From: an uncultured Pseudomonadota bacterium
GTDB lineage: Bacteria > Pseudomonadota > Gammaproteobacteria > Burkholderiales > SG8-39
Reading direction: 5' to 3'
NCBI GenBank assembly: GCA_903909415.1
Contig: CAIVVS010000052.1
Coordinates: 1-25,265, forward strand
DNA: 25,265 bases
The position numbers and the translations under genes are program-made. Positions 15,696 through 24,236 of the stretch are shown here, one piece after another (position 1 is the first letter of the stretch; every line of letters begins with the position of its first letter). The notes beneath the pieces are model-generated. The model searched no databases. It saw only the letters and a list, made by a program, of their open reading frames with translations, and had not been told where the DNA came from.

Positions 15696-16676
15696 ATGCG
15701 CGGCACCGGGAAGGATGTCCACCTCCAGATCCTGCTGACCCTGCCCGAGCCCGTGCGCCTGCGCTACCGGGACGGGCTGCTGGCGGCCTTCCCGGAGCTG
15801 CGCATCACCATCGCCGACCACCACTCGCGCGTCGGGCCGGACATCGCCACCGCCGACGTGCTGCTGACCTTCGCGCCCATGATGGCCGACGCAGTGCTGC
15901 GCGAGGCGCCGCGCCTGAAATGGATACAGGCGCTGGGCACCGGCACCGACGGCCTGCACGACCTGCCTTCGCTGCGGCCGGACGTGCTGCTCACCAGCGT
16001 GCACGGCATCCACGGCGACACCATGTCCGAGGCCGCGGTGATGGCGATGCTCGCGCTCGCGCGCAAGCTGCCGCGCGCCTTCCGCAACCAGCAGCAGGCG
16101 AAGTGGGACCGCGGCGCGCCCTCCAGCCTGCTGAAGGGAAAGACCGCCGCGATCTTCGGCGTGGGCGCGATCGCACTGGCGCTCGCCCCGCTGCTGCGCG
16201 CCTTCGGCATGCGCGTGGTCGGCATCAGTTCGTCACCCGGTCGCCGGGTCGAGGGATTCGACGAGATGCGCGGCAGCGACGACCTCGCCGCCGCGGTGCG
16301 CGACGCGGATCACCTCATCCTGCTCACGCCGTACACCGCGAAGACCCGCAACGCGGTCGACGCCGGCGTGCTGGCCGCGATGAAGCCCTCCGCATTCCTC
16401 ATCAACCTCGCGCGCGGCGGCGTGGTGGACGAGGACGCCCTGCTCGCGGCCCTGCGCGACAAGCGCATCGCGGGCGCGGCGCTGGACGTATTCACCCGGG
16501 AGCCGCTGCCCCCCGACCATGCATTCTGGTCGCAGGAGAACGTGATCCTCACGCCGCACCTGGGCGGCTTCTACGACACCTACCCGGACAACGCGCTGCC
16601 CGTGGTCATCGAGAACATGCGCCGTTTCCTCGCCGGGCGCGGCGCGGACATGCTCAACCTCGTCGCGCGGACCTAG
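15696..16676 (+). CDS. D-isomer-specific 2-hydroxyacid dehydrogenase family protein
   Basis: A 326-aa NAD(P)-dependent dehydrogenase interconverting 2-hydroxy and 2-oxo acids. The catalytic triad positions are visible as Arg240 (NLARGG), Glu269 (TREPLP) and His288 (TPHLGG). The nucleotide loop is GVGAIALALAPLL (155-167), with Ala where the third Gly of GxGxxG is normal. The turn after the next strand reads SSSPGRR, basic and so compatible with NADP preference. The ATG at 15696 is four bases after the TctC 3 stop (with TAAGG), so it is translated with the same message. Its 3' end overlaps the convergent TetR gene by 23 bp. It is the last gene of the cluster. It probably handles a hydroxyacid or ketoacid end product, as the PanE-like gene may also do. 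Confidence 0.9.
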   Translation: MRGTGKDVHLQILLTLPEPVRLRYRDGLLAAFPELRITIADHHSRVGPDIATADVLLTFAPMMADAVLREAPRLKWIQALGTGTDGLHDLPSLRPDVLLTSVHGIHGDTMSEAAVMAMLALARKLPRAFRNQQQAKWDRGAPSSLLKGKTAAIFGVGAIALALAPLLRAFGMRVVGISSSPGRRVEGFDEMRGSDDLAAAVRDADHLILLTPYTAKTRNAVDAGVLAAMKPSAFLINLARGGVVDEDALLAALRDKRIAGAALDVFTREPLPPDHAFWSQENVILTPHLGGFYDTYPDNALPVVIENMRRFLAGRGADMLNLVART

Positions 16677-17454
16677 GCACCGACCTGGTCTCCGGCTTCG
16701 AACCGGACTTCGAACGTGACTTCGACCCGGACCTCGGCCCGGGCTCCGGACCCGGCTTCGAACCAGACCCAAGCCCCGACAACTGCAGCACCAGCATGCG
16801 CTCCAGTTCCGCGAGGCCCGTGCGCGCGTTCGGCCTGGGCCCCGCGATCCACCAGCGTATCGCTGCTGAATAGACGAAGAACAGGTGGCGCGCGACGAAC
16901 TCGGCGTCCTCCGGGGTCCTGATGCGCCGCTCGTGCTGCGCGGTGCGGACCAGGCGAACGATGCCGGCGATCAGCCGCGAGCGGATCTTCAGGAAGGCGC
17001 CCGCCTGCTTGCCCTCGGAATAGAAGGTCAGTTCCTGCAGCAGGATGCGCGACAGCGCCGGCGTGGCGCCTAGGGCGCGGTAGTGCGGCGCGAAGATCGC
17101 CATCAGCTGCCCGACCAGCGGCTGCTCAGGGCGGGGCGCGGCCAGCGCCTCGTCGGCGAGCGCGTCCAGCTGGTCGTTGAAGATCAGGAACACCAGGTCG
17201 CGCTTGTCATCGGCGTAGTCGAACAGCGTGCCCAGCCCGACGCCGGCCTGGCGCGCGATGTCGCGCAGCGTGGCCGCCGCGTAACCGTGGCGCGCGAACA
17301 GCTCGCTCGCCGCCGCGCGTATGCGCTGGCGCTTGTCCTGCTTGTTGCGCTCGCGCCGGCCCGGCTCCGTCGCCGGGGCCGTTGTTCCGGCCAAGGTTTC
17401 CGCCAGGGGTTCCGCCAAGGGTTCCGCTAACATCCGTGCTGGTTTGCCTGCCAT
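16654..17454 (-). CDS. TetR/AcrR-family transcriptional regulator
   Basis: A DNA-binding repressor, 266 aa from the ATG chosen at 17454 (ATGs at 17463 and 17433 are alternatives, and none has a strong RBS). The TetR_N domain runs from about residue 42 (RIRAAASELFARHGYAAATLRDIARQAGVGLGTLFDYADDKRDLV in pieces), with the recognition helix around VGLGTLFDYADDK. The ligand-binding helices follow to about residue 225. Two unusual ends flank it: a LAEP-LAEP-LAET-LAGT repeat at 9-24, and a tail of about 40 residues rich in Gly, Ser, Pro and Lys (units like GSKP, GPEP, SRSK). Both are encoded by 12-bp tandem repeats. The gene diverges from the alpha/beta hydrolase, with 79 bp between, and its 3' end overlaps the 2-hydroxyacid dehydrogenase. 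Likely targets are the hydrolase and perhaps the 9540 cluster. Confidence 0.85.
   Translation of the reverse strand: MAGKPARMLAEPLAEPLAETLAGTTAPATEPGRRERNKQDKRQRIRAAASELFARHGYAAATLRDIARQAGVGLGTLFDYADDKRDLVFLIFNDQLDALADEALAAPRPEQPLVGQLMAIFAPHYRALGATPALSRILLQELTFYSEGKQAGAFLKIRSRLIAGIVRLVRTAQHERRIRTPEDAEFVARHLFFVYSAAIRWWIAGPRPNARTGLAELERMLVLQLSGLGSGSKPGPEPGPRSGSKSRSKSGSKPETRSVPRSARRG
16696..16767. repeat. Six degenerate 12-bp tandem repeats in the TetR C-terminus
   Basis: Units of the form CTTCGAACCGGA repeat six times in register (starts 16696, 16708, 16720, 16732, 16744, 16756), with substitutions mostly in the fourth and fifth copies. Twelve is a multiple of three, so copy changes keep the reading frame and add or remove four residues of the TetR tail. 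Confidence 0.8.
17383..17430. repeat. Four degenerate 12-bp tandem repeats in the TetR N-terminus
   Basis: Units like GGGTTCCGCCAA start at 17383 (most diverged), 17395, 17407 and 17419. On the minus strand they encode LAEP, LAEP, LAET and LAGT, directly after the Met at 17433. The unit length matches the repeat at the other end of the gene but the sequence is different. Confidence 0.75.
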
Positions 17455-17533
17455 GCGGCGCATTCTAGGCCGCCCGGCATCCCCGCGGGACGCCGGCCTG
17501 CCCCAGCCCGCCTTCCCTGCCACCGCGCCGAAC

Positions 17534-18448
17534 ATGAAGCCCGACACCATGCTGCCCAGCCGCTCCACCTTCCACCGCATCCGCGGCCTCGACCTGCACG
17601 TGCGCACCTGGGATCCGCGCGGCGGCGGCCCGGACACCGGGGCGCCGGTGCTGGTGATGCTGCACGGCTGGATGGACGTGTCCGCCTCGTTCCAGTTCCT
17701 GGTCGACGCGCTGCAGGGCGGCTGGCGCGTGCTGGCGCCGGACTGGCGCGGCTTCGGGCTGAGCGGGCGCGATCCGGAGGGCGCCTATGCCTATCCCGAT
17801 TACCTCGCCGACCTGGACGCCCTGCTCGAGGTGATCCACCCCGGCGCGCCGGCACGCCTGGTCGGCCACAGCCTGGGCGGCAACATCGCCTGCATCTATG
17901 CCTCGGCGCGGCCCGAGCGCGTGCGCTGCGTCGTGAACATCGATGCCTCGGGCCTGCGCGCGCGCAAGGCGGACGAAGCGCCGCAGTTGCTGCGCCAGTG
18001 GCTGGAGGAGACCAGGAAACCGCTGTCCAGCCGGCCGTATGCCGGCATGGAGGAGGTCACGCGGCGCATCCGCGAACTGAGCAGGCGCATCACGCCCGAT
18101 CGCGCCGCATTCGTCGCCTCGCACTGGGGAGTGGCCCTGCCCGCCGGCGGCGCGGTGCTGCGCGCCGACCCAGCGCACCGCCGGCCCAGCCCCGTGATGT
18201 ACCGCATCGACGAGGCGCGCGCCTACTGGCGCGCGGTGCAGGCCCCGGTGCTGTGGCTGGATGCGCGGCAGACCGAGAACCTCAAACGCCACGGCATCAG
18301 CAAGGCGGACCTCGCGCGCCGCCGCGCCTGCGTGCCGAACCTGACCCATGGCTACATCGAGGATGCCGGCCACATGGCGCACTGGGAACAGCCGGAGCAG
18401 CTCGCCGCGCTGATGGCGCCCTTCCTGGACGCTCAGGACCGCGACTGA
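17534..18448 (+). CDS. Alpha/beta hydrolase
   Basis: A 304-aa serine hydrolase of the alpha/beta fold, likely an esterase or C-C bond hydrolase. Visible features are the oxyanion-hole strand VMLHGWMDVS (41-50), the nucleophile elbow GHSLGG with Ser113, a candidate acid Asp243 (WLDARQ), and the catalytic His280 in DAGHMAHWEQP. A helical cap lies between about 135 and 225. There is no signal peptide, so it is cytoplasmic. I chose the ATG at 17534. The frame is open further upstream, but that part would overlap the divergent TetR gene and has shadow-like composition. An ATG at 17549 is a second option, and neither has a good RBS. Divergence from the TetR gene suggests regulation by it. It converges with the MFS gene, leaving only 13 bp between stops and no visible terminator. 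Confidence 0.88.
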   Translation: MKPDTMLPSRSTFHRIRGLDLHVRTWDPRGGGPDTGAPVLVMLHGWMDVSASFQFLVDALQGGWRVLAPDWRGFGLSGRDPEGAYAYPDYLADLDALLEVIHPGAPARLVGHSLGGNIACIYASARPERVRCVVNIDASGLRARKADEAPQLLRQWLEETRKPLSSRPYAGMEEVTRRIRELSRRITPDRAAFVASHWGVALPAGGAVLRADPAHRRPSPVMYRIDEARAYWRAVQAPVLWLDARQTENLKRHGISKADLARRRACVPNLTHGYIEDAGHMAHWEQPEQLAALMAPFLDAQDRD

Positions 18449-18461
18449 GCGCCAGGCCCGC

Positions 18462-19637
18462 TCAGCCCGCCTTCGCCGGCCAGGCGTTGCGCCAGGTCCA
18501 CCACACCGCGAAGGCGATGCCCGCGGCCACCATGCCGATCGCGACCACGCCGTCCCAGCCGTAGCGCGCCCAGGCGATGGAGCCGACGATGGCGCCGAGC
18601 GCGTGCGCGCCGAACATGTGCAGGAACAGGATGGAGTTCAGCCGGCTGGACGCGTTCGGGTCGATGGAAAAACTGGTTGCCTGGTTGGCCACCTGCGCGG
18701 TGCGCACGCCGAGGTCGAACACGATGGTGCCCAGCACCAGCATCGCGATCACGCCCTGCCCGGCCCACAGCAGCAGGAAGCCCGCGATCACGCCGGCCAG
18801 TCCGAGGCCGACATAGCGGCTGGGGCCGTTGCGGTCCACGCCGCGCCCGACGCGCGAGGCGACGAAGGCGCCGGCCGCGCCCGGGATCGCGAACAGCCCG
18901 GCCACTGCGCTGCCCAGGCCGAACTTCGCATACAGCATGGGCGAGATGGTGGCCCAGAACGCGCCGTAGCCCAGCAGCATCAGGCCCTGCATGCTCACCG
19001 CGTAGCGCAGCTTGCCGTAGCGGCGGTACAGCCCCCAGAGCGAGGCCATCAGCGCGAGGTAGCCGAGCTTGGTGGAGGTGCCGGTGCGCGGCAGGCGCAT
19101 CGCCATCACCGGGACCAGCGCCAGCTGGATGGCGGCGGCGAACCAGAACGCGCCACGCCAGCCCGCCCATTGCGTGATCAGGCCGCTGGCGATGCGCCCG
19201 AACAGGATGCCGAGGAACACCCCAGTCATCACCTGCGACAGCACCCGCCCGCGCGCCTCGGGTGGGGCGATCTGCACGCCCACGGTGACCACATCCTGGG
19301 TCACCCCCGAGAGCGCGCCCACCAGGAAGCTCGCGACGATCAGCATCGGCAGCGAGACGGCGAAGCCGGCGGTGGTGAAAATCGCCACCAGAAGGCATAA
19401 CTTGCTGATGATCAACAGCTTTTTCTCGACCCTGTCACCCAGCGGCGCGAGCAGCAGCAGGCCCAGTGCGTAACCGACCATGGTCGCCATGGGCACCAAA
19501 CCCACGGTCTCGGCCGGCGCGTTGAAGTCGCTCGCCAGCACGGCGAGCATCGGCGCCTGGTAGTGCAGGTTGGCCGAGGTCAGGCCCGCGCCCAGCACCA
19601 GCGTGGCGAGCGTTCCCCGGCTGATATGGTCGGTCAT
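18462..19637 (-). CDS. MFS transporter
   Basis: A 391-aa inner-membrane carrier of the major facilitator superfamily, 12-helix type by its length and hydrophobic pattern. The loop after helix 2 reads APLGDRVEKKLLI, the family A-motif (GxxxDRxxRR type). A second related segment, ASRVGRGVDRNGPSR, sits in the central part. The substrate cannot be read. The overall look is that of the DHA1-type sugar, drug or metabolite exporters. The ATG at 19637 has only a weak RBS. It follows the GST gene by 55 bp on the same strand and is the last gene of the minus-strand molybdenum hydroxylase unit, so it may move that enzyme's substrate or product. It converges with the alpha/beta hydrolase. Confidence 0.88.
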   Translation of the reverse strand: MTDHISRGTLATLVLGAGLTSANLHYQAPMLAVLASDFNAPAETVGLVPMATMVGYALGLLLLAPLGDRVEKKLLIISKLCLLVAIFTTAGFAVSLPMLIVASFLVGALSGVTQDVVTVGVQIAPPEARGRVLSQVMTGVFLGILFGRIASGLITQWAGWRGAFWFAAAIQLALVPVMAMRLPRTGTSTKLGYLALMASLWGLYRRYGKLRYAVSMQGLMLLGYGAFWATISPMLYAKFGLGSAVAGLFAIPGAAGAFVASRVGRGVDRNGPSRYVGLGLAGVIAGFLLLWAGQGVIAMLVLGTIVFDLGVRTAQVANQATSFSIDPNASSRLNSILFLHMFGAHALGAIVGSIAWARYGWDGVVAIGMVAAGIAFAVWWTWRNAWPAKAG

Positions 19638-19692
19638 GGCGTATGCGCGCTCGGGTGGCCGGCGCGTGCCGGCCCCGGGCAGGACGGTCCGC

Positions 19693-20394
19693 TCAGCGCT
19701 TCTCGAACTGCGTCTTGCCGAACAGGATCTCTCGCGCCTTCGGGTCGTACTGGCCGGGCGGCGTGGCCTTCTCGGCCAGCACCTGCACGCCGCGCTGTAC
19801 CGCAGGACGCGCGGCGACCAGGTCGAACCAGGCCTTCAGGCGCGGGAACTCCTTCCAGTCCACGCCGTTGCGCTCGCTGGCGCGCAGCCACGGCCAGATC
19901 GCGATGTCGGCGATGCCGTACTCGTCGCCGCCCATGAACTTCGAGCGCGCCAGGCGCTTTTCCATCACGCCGTGCTGGCGGATGACTTCACTGGTGTAGC
20001 GGTTGATCGCGTACTCGATGCGCTCGGGCGCGGCATTCGACCGGAAGTGGTTGGCCTGCCCCATCATCGGGCCGACGCTGGCCATCTGGAACATCACCCA
20101 CTGCAGCACGTCGTACTTGCCCGACACGCTTTTGGGCAGGAGCTTGCCGGTCTTGCCGGCCAGGTACACGAGGATCGCGCCGGACTCGAACAGCGCGTAC
20201 GGGCCGCCGTCGGGGCCGTCGGAGTCCACGATCGCCGGGATGCGGTTGTTCGGTGAGATGGCGAGGAAACCCGGCTCGAACTGCTCGCCGTTGCGGATGT
20301 TGACCGCGTGCACCTTGTACGCCAGCCCGGTCTCCTCGAGCATGATGTGCACCTTGAGCCCGTTGGGCGTGGGCCAGCTGTAGACGTCGATCAT
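19693..20394 (-). CDS. Glutathione S-transferase family protein (YfcG/Ure2p-like)
   Basis: A 233-aa GST-fold protein. The thioredoxin-like domain (1-85) starts [19 protein letters not shown]. The TPNG motif (9-12) is typical of the YfcG/YghU nu-class, whose members bind glutathione or GSSG and often reduce disulfides. The cis-Pro loop NRIPAI (Pro53) and glutathione-binding FESGAIL (Glu70, Ser71) follow. The all-helical C-terminal domain has the N-capping segment [10 protein letters not shown]. No catalytic Cys or Tyr is obvious at the N-terminus, as usual for this class. GGGGGAG gives a good RBS for the ATG at 20394. It lies 46 bp after the 2Fe-2S subunit and before the MFS gene. Its role beside a molybdenum hydroxylase could be thiol conjugation or redox protection. 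That is inference. Confidence 0.9.
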   Translation of the reverse strand: MIDVYSWPTPNGLKVHIMLEETGLAYKVHAVNIRNGEQFEPGFLAISPNNRIPAIVDSDGPDGGPYALFESGAILVYLAGKTGKLLPKSVSGKYDVLQWVMFQMASVGPMMGQANHFRSNAAPERIEYAINRYTSEVIRQHGVMEKRLARSKFMGGDEYGIADIAIWPWLRASERNGVDWKEFPRLKAWFDLVAARPAVQRGVQVLAEKATPPGQYDPKAREILFGKTQFEKR

Positions 20395-20440
20395 CGCGCG
20401 CTCCCCCTCGGGTTGGTTGGTGGCGGTCCCCGGCGCGGCC

Positions 20441-20920
20441 TCAGGCCTTCAGCGCCTGGGCCGCCTGCTTCACCGCCTTGATGATGTTCACGTAGCCGGT
20501 GCAGCGGCACAGGTTGCCTTCCAGCCCGTGCAGGATGTCCTCGTCGCTCGGGTTGGGCGTCTCCTTCAGCAGCCCGGCGCTCGCCATGATCATGCCCGGC
20601 GTGCAGAAGCCGCACTGCAGGCCGTGGCACTCGGAGAACGCCTGCTGCACCGGGTGCAGCGCGTCGCCCTTGCCGTGCGTGGCGGCCAGGCCCTCGATGG
20701 TCACCACTTCCGAGCCCGAGGCCTGCGCCGCGAGCATGGTGCAGGACTTCACCGCGCGGCCGTTCACGTGCACCGTGCAGCATCCGCACTGGCTGGTGTC
20801 GCAGCCGATGTGCGTGCCGGTCAGTCCCATCGTGTCGCGCAGCAGGTCCACCAGCAGGGTGCGGTCCTCGACCTCGTGCGTCGCCTTCTTGCCATTCACC
20901 GTCAGTTCAACCTTGGCCAT
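20441..20920 (-). CDS. Molybdenum hydroxylase 2Fe-2S subunit (CoxS-like)
   Basis: A 159-aa small subunit carrying both iron-sulfur clusters that pass electrons from the molybdenum centre to FAD. The N-terminal plant-type ferredoxin cluster is held by Cys40, Cys45, Cys48 and Cys60 ([16 protein letters not shown], then KSC). The C-terminal cluster is held by Cys103, Cys106, Cys138 and Cys140 (QCGFCTPGM and LCRCTGY). All ligands are intact and the length is normal. The ATG at 20920 follows AAGGAAA. It is the third gene in the order FAD subunit, molybdenum subunit, iron-sulfur subunit, 21 bp after the large-subunit stop. With the other two subunits it should form a cytoplasmic heterohexamer of the xanthine dehydrogenase family. 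Confidence 0.95.
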   Translation of the reverse strand: MAKVELTVNGKKATHEVEDRTLLVDLLRDTMGLTGTHIGCDTSQCGCCTVHVNGRAVKSCTMLAAQASGSEVVTIEGLAATHGKGDALHPVQQAFSECHGLQCGFCTPGMIMASAGLLKETPNPSDEDILHGLEGNLCRCTGYVNIIKAVKQAAQALKA

Positions 20921-20941
20921 GTCTGTTTCCTTGCTGAGTGA

Positions 20942-23245
20942 TCAGGCCGCCCGGCGTGCCGAGCGGATCGCCTGCCAGACCCGTGCGGGCGTGGCGGGCA
21001 TGTCGAAATGCGGGACCCCGGCGGCGCGCAGCGCGTCGCCGATGGCGTTCATCATGGTGGGCAGCGAGCCGGTGGTGCCGGCCTCGCCCACGCCCTTGGC
21101 GCCCAGCGGGTTGGTCGGGCTGGGCACGGACTCGTCGAACACCTGCACCGCGCCGAGGATGCCGGCGCGCGGCATGGTGTAGTCCATGAAGCTGCCGGTG
21201 AGCATCTGGCCGGTCTCCGCGTCGTAGGCCACCTGCTCGCCCAGCACCTGGCCGATGCCCTGCGCCATGCCGCCCTGGATCTGCGCCTCGACCAGGGTGT
21301 GGTTGATGACCACCCCGGCGTCGTCCACCGCGGTGTAGCGGATGATGCGCGTGGTGCCCGTGCCCGGGTCGATCTCCACCTCGGCGATGTGGCAGCCCGC
21401 CGGGAAGGTACGGTGCAGCGGCACCTCGCCGGTGGTGTCCAGCGGATGCGTCGGCCCGCCCGCGTGCTTCTTGATCACCTCGGTCATCGTGACCTTGCGG
21501 TCGGTGCCCTTGACCACGTAGGTGCCGTCCTTGAACTCGACGTCGGCGGGGGCGGCCTCCAGCATCTCGGAGGCCAGGTCCAGGCCCTTCCTCACCACTT
21601 CCTCGGCGCCGAGCTTGAACGCCCCGCCCTGCGCCTGCGTGGAGCGCGAGCCGATGGTGCCCGAACCCATCAGCGCCGGGCCGTCCGGGTCGCTGCCGTG
21701 CAGGTGGATGTCGGTCGCGGGGATGCCCATGATCCCGGCGACGATCTCCGGATACACCGTCTCGTGGCTCTGGCCGTTGGAGGTGGCGACCGTGTAGATC
21801 TGCGCCTGCCCGTCCTTGTCGAAGCGGATCGCCGTCTGGTCCTTGGGCGCGGCGCCGCCGCCCGCGGGCTCGACGAACAGCGCCATGCCGATGCCGCGCA
21901 GCAGGCCGCGCTTGCCCGCTTCAGCGCGGCGCGCCTCGAAGCCGTCCCAGCCGGATTCCTTGCGGGCGCGCTCCATCAATGCCGGGTAGTCGCCGCTGTC
22001 GTAGACGATGCCCATCGGCGTCGTGTACGGGAACAGGTCACGCGTCAGCGCGTTGCGGCGGCGGATCTCGACGCGGTCGATGCCCGCCACCTTGGCGGCC
22101 TCGTCGACCAGGCGCTCGACGAAGTAGGCCACGTCCGGCCGGCCCGCGCCACGGTAGGCGTTGGTCGGCGTGGTGTTGGTCATCAGCAGGCGGTGGCGGC
22201 CGTAGGCCACCGGGATGCGGTAGGCGCCGGTACCCATGGCATTGCCGTTGGAGGTGTTGGTCAGCGGACCGGCGCCGGTGAGGTAGGCGCCCTGGTCGCA
22301 CAGCCAGTCGGCGCGTATCGCGAGGAACTTGCCGTCCTTGTCCATCGCGATCTCGCCCGACAGGCGCGTGGCGCGGCCGTGCGCGTCGGTCAGGAAGTTC
22401 TCCGAGCGCGAGGCCACCCACTTGATCGGGCGGCCGAGCTTGCGCGCCGCATGCAGCAGCGCGACGTACTCGGGATAGGGCTCGGTGCGCGCGCCGAAGC
22501 CGCCGCCCACGTCCACCATGTCCACGCGCACCTTCTCCGGCGGCACCGCGAGGCGTGCCGACAGCGCGGCGCGCATCATGCCGCCGCCCTGGTTGGAACA
22601 GCGGATCTCGTAGCGCTCGGCCTGCGCGTTCCAGTTGGCCAGCACCGCGCGGGTTTCCATCGGGTTGGGCGCGACGCGCGGGCTTTCCACCGTGACCCGG
22701 GCCACCATCGCGGCCGAGGCCATCGCGGCGGCGGTCGCCGCCTCGTTGCCGTACTCGTAGTCGAACGGGATGTTGGCCGGCACGTCCTCGTGCACCAGCG
22801 TGGCGGCTGCCAGCGCGACCTCGAAGCCGACCACGGCCGGCAGGTCCTCGTACTCGACCTGCACCAGTTCGGCGGCGTCACGCGCGATGAGGGCCGACTC
22901 GGCCAGCACCAGCGCGACTTCCTCGCCGACGAAGCGCACCTTGTCGCGCGCCAGGATAGGCCGCTGGGTGTTGATGATCTTGCTGCCGCCGCGTCCCGGG
23001 TAGCTCACCATGCAGGGCGGCGAGACGAAGGGGGTGTCGGCGAAGTCCGCGCCCGAGTACACCGCGACCACGCCGGGATGGGCGCGCGCCGCGGCGACAT
23101 CGACCGAGAGGATCTTCGCGTGCGCGCGGTCGGCGCGCACGAAGCTCGCGTACAGCTGGCCGGACAGGCTCCAGTCGGAGGTGTAGCGGCCCTTGCCGGT
23201 GATCAGCCGGCCGTCTTCACGGCGGCCCTTGAAGTCATGTCCCAT
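20942..23245 (-). CDS. Molybdenum hydroxylase large subunit (CoxL-like, form II)
   Basis: A 767-aa molybdopterin-binding catalytic subunit. It hydroxylates an aldehyde or N-heterocycle with water as oxygen donor. Motifs are GKGRYTSDW near the start, [20 protein letters not shown] (95-114), the cofactor loop DVGGGFGAR (245-253), AYRGAGRP (363-370), [15 protein letters not shown] and [11 protein letters not shown] with the active-site Glu721. AYRGAGR is the form II signature. True CO dehydrogenase (form I) carries AYxCSFR, so CO oxidation is unlikely. The ATG at 23245 is one base after the FAD-subunit stop, with GGAG inside that gene's end. The cofactor insertion genes usually found near such operons (XdhC/CoxF, CoxD/E, mobA-like) are not in the window. 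The substrate remains unknown. Confidence 0.94.
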   Translation of the reverse strand: MGHDFKGRREDGRLITGKGRYTSDWSLSGQLYASFVRADRAHAKILSVDVAAARAHPGVVAVYSGADFADTPFVSPPCMVSYPGRGGSKIINTQRPILARDKVRFVGEEVALVLAESALIARDAAELVQVEYEDLPAVVGFEVALAAATLVHEDVPANIPFDYEYGNEAATAAAMASAAMVARVTVESPRVAPNPMETRAVLANWNAQAERYEIRCSNQGGGMMRAALSARLAVPPEKVRVDMVDVGGGFGARTEPYPEYVALLHAARKLGRPIKWVASRSENFLTDAHGRATRLSGEIAMDKDGKFLAIRADWLCDQGAYLTGAGPLTNTSNGNAMGTGAYRIPVAYGRHRLLMTNTTPTNAYRGAGRPDVAYFVERLVDEAAKVAGIDRVEIRRRNALTRDLFPYTTPMGIVYDSGDYPALMERARKESGWDGFEARRAEAGKRGLLRGIGMALFVEPAGGGAAPKDQTAIRFDKDGQAQIYTVATSNGQSHETVYPEIVAGIMGIPATDIHLHGSDPDGPALMGSGTIGSRSTQAQGGAFKLGAEEVVRKGLDLASEMLEAAPADVEFKDGTYVVKGTDRKVTMTEVIKKHAGGPTHPLDTTGEVPLHRTFPAGCHIAEVEIDPGTGTTRIIRYTAVDDAGVVINHTLVEAQIQGGMAQGIGQVLGEQVAYDAETGQMLTGSFMDYTMPRAGILGAVQVFDESVPSPTNPLGAKGVGEAGTTGSLPTMMNAIGDALRAAGVPHFDMPATPARVWQAIRSARRAA

Positions 23246-23246
23246 G

Positions 23247-24062
23247 TCAGGCTCCGGCGACCGGGGTGGCTGAGATCAGGGCGGCGGCGCGGCTGGCCAT
23301 CACCTTCACCAGGTTGGCGCGGTACTCCGCCGGCGCGTGCAGGTCCGCGTTCAGGCCCTCGGCGCTGACTGCCAGCGGCTCGATCGCCTTGGCCGACAGG
23401 TCCTTGGCCAGCGCGGCCTCGGCTTCCTTCCAGCGGTACACGCCGGGCGCGGCACCGGTCACCGCGACGCGCACGCCGCTGGCCACTTTCGCGATGAACA
23501 CGCCGGTCATCGCATAGCCCGAGGCCGGGTGCGGGAACTTCATGTACGCGGCCTTCTGCGGGATCGGGAACTCGAAGCGGGTGACGATCTCGCCCTCGCC
23601 CAGCGCGGTCTCGAACGTGCCCTTGAAGAAATCATCGGCGGCGATCTGGCGCTTGTTGGTCACGATGGTCGCGCCCAGCCCGAGCACCGCGGACGGGTAG
23701 TCGGCCGCCGGATCGTTGTTCGACACCGAGCCGCCCATCGTGCCCTGGTTGCGCACCTGCGGGTCGCCTATGCCCTTGGCCAGCAGCGCCAGCGCCGGGA
23801 TCGCGGCCTTGACCACGTCCGAGTTCGCGACCTCGACGTGGCGCACGCCCGCGCCGACCACCAGCTTGTCACCGACCTTGTCGATCTTGCGCAGCTCGGC
23901 GATGCCGGAGATGTCCACCAGCATGGACGGCGCGGCCAGGCGCTGCTTGAGCGTGGGGATCAGGGTCATGCCGCCCGCCAGCAGCTTGGCGTCCGGGTTC
24001 TTGGCGAGCAGGTCGGCGGCTTCGGCGACGCTGGTGGCGCGCCGGTAGGTCAATGCGTACAC
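23247..24062 (-). CDS. Molybdenum hydroxylase FAD-binding subunit (CoxM-like)
   Basis: A 271-aa medium subunit that passes electrons from the iron-sulfur clusters to FAD. FAD-binding marks are AGGMTLIPTLK (29-39, where many relatives have AGGHSLIP) and RNQGTMGGSVSNNDPAADYP (104-123). The C-terminal CO_deh_flav_C-like domain ends near ASRAAALI. The length is normal for the family. The start is GTG at 24062 (GTG-TAC-GCA), preceded by GAGGAA at proper spacing. It is the first gene of the minus-strand unit, so the promoter should be in the 174-bp gap upstream. The next gene starts one base after its stop, a spacing that suggests coupled translation and equal subunit amounts. Confidence 0.93.
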   Translation of the reverse strand: MYALTYRRATSVAEAADLLAKNPDAKLLAGGMTLIPTLKQRLAAPSMLVDISGIAELRKIDKVGDKLVVGAGVRHVEVANSDVVKAAIPALALLAKGIGDPQVRNQGTMGGSVSNNDPAADYPSAVLGLGATIVTNKRQIAADDFFKGTFETALGEGEIVTRFEFPIPQKAAYMKFPHPASGYAMTGVFIAKVASGVRVAVTGAAPGVYRWKEAEAALAKDLSAKAIEPLAVSAEGLNADLHAPAEYRANLVKVMASRAAALISATPVAGA

Positions 24063-24236
24063 GGTGTGTTCCTCGCTGGTGTGGCGCGCCCGCCGGGCGG
24101 CGCCGGGTTCGGTCAGTGCGGTGCAACAAGTGCGGCGACCCGCCTATTGTCGCCGAAGATGGGCGTCCGTTGGACACGGCCGGACGGGAAACGCTTCCCG
24201 CATCGCGGGGGTGCCGACCCGGGCGGATCCCGGCCC
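24063..24236 (-). other. Intergenic gap upstream of the molybdenum hydroxylase unit
   Basis: There is no gene here. Two small hairpins are visible: CGGGAA-ACGC-TTCCCG (24185-24200), just after the SAF-domain gene, and CGGCGAC/GTCGCCG with a 9-base loop (24133-24155). Neither has a T-run. The second could lie in a promoter or leader region for the FAD subunit gene. I see no convincing -35/-10 pair. Confidence 0.4.

Noticed and set aside
21008..23368. A 786-codon open frame on the plus strand, opposite the molybdenum hydroxylase large subunit
   Set aside because: Low-complexity His/Arg/Ala composition and no motifs, against an intact 767-aa enzyme on the minus strand.
20942..24062. Aerobic CO dehydrogenase (coxMSL)
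   Set aside because: The large subunit has AYRGAGR, not the form I AYxCSFR active-site loop. The order is FAD, Mo, FeS and not the usual coxMSL order.
24133..24155. Riboswitch or terminator before the molybdenum hydroxylase genes
   Set aside because: Only a 7-bp hairpin is visible. There is no T-run and no recognisable conserved riboswitch core such as a molybdenum cofactor motif.
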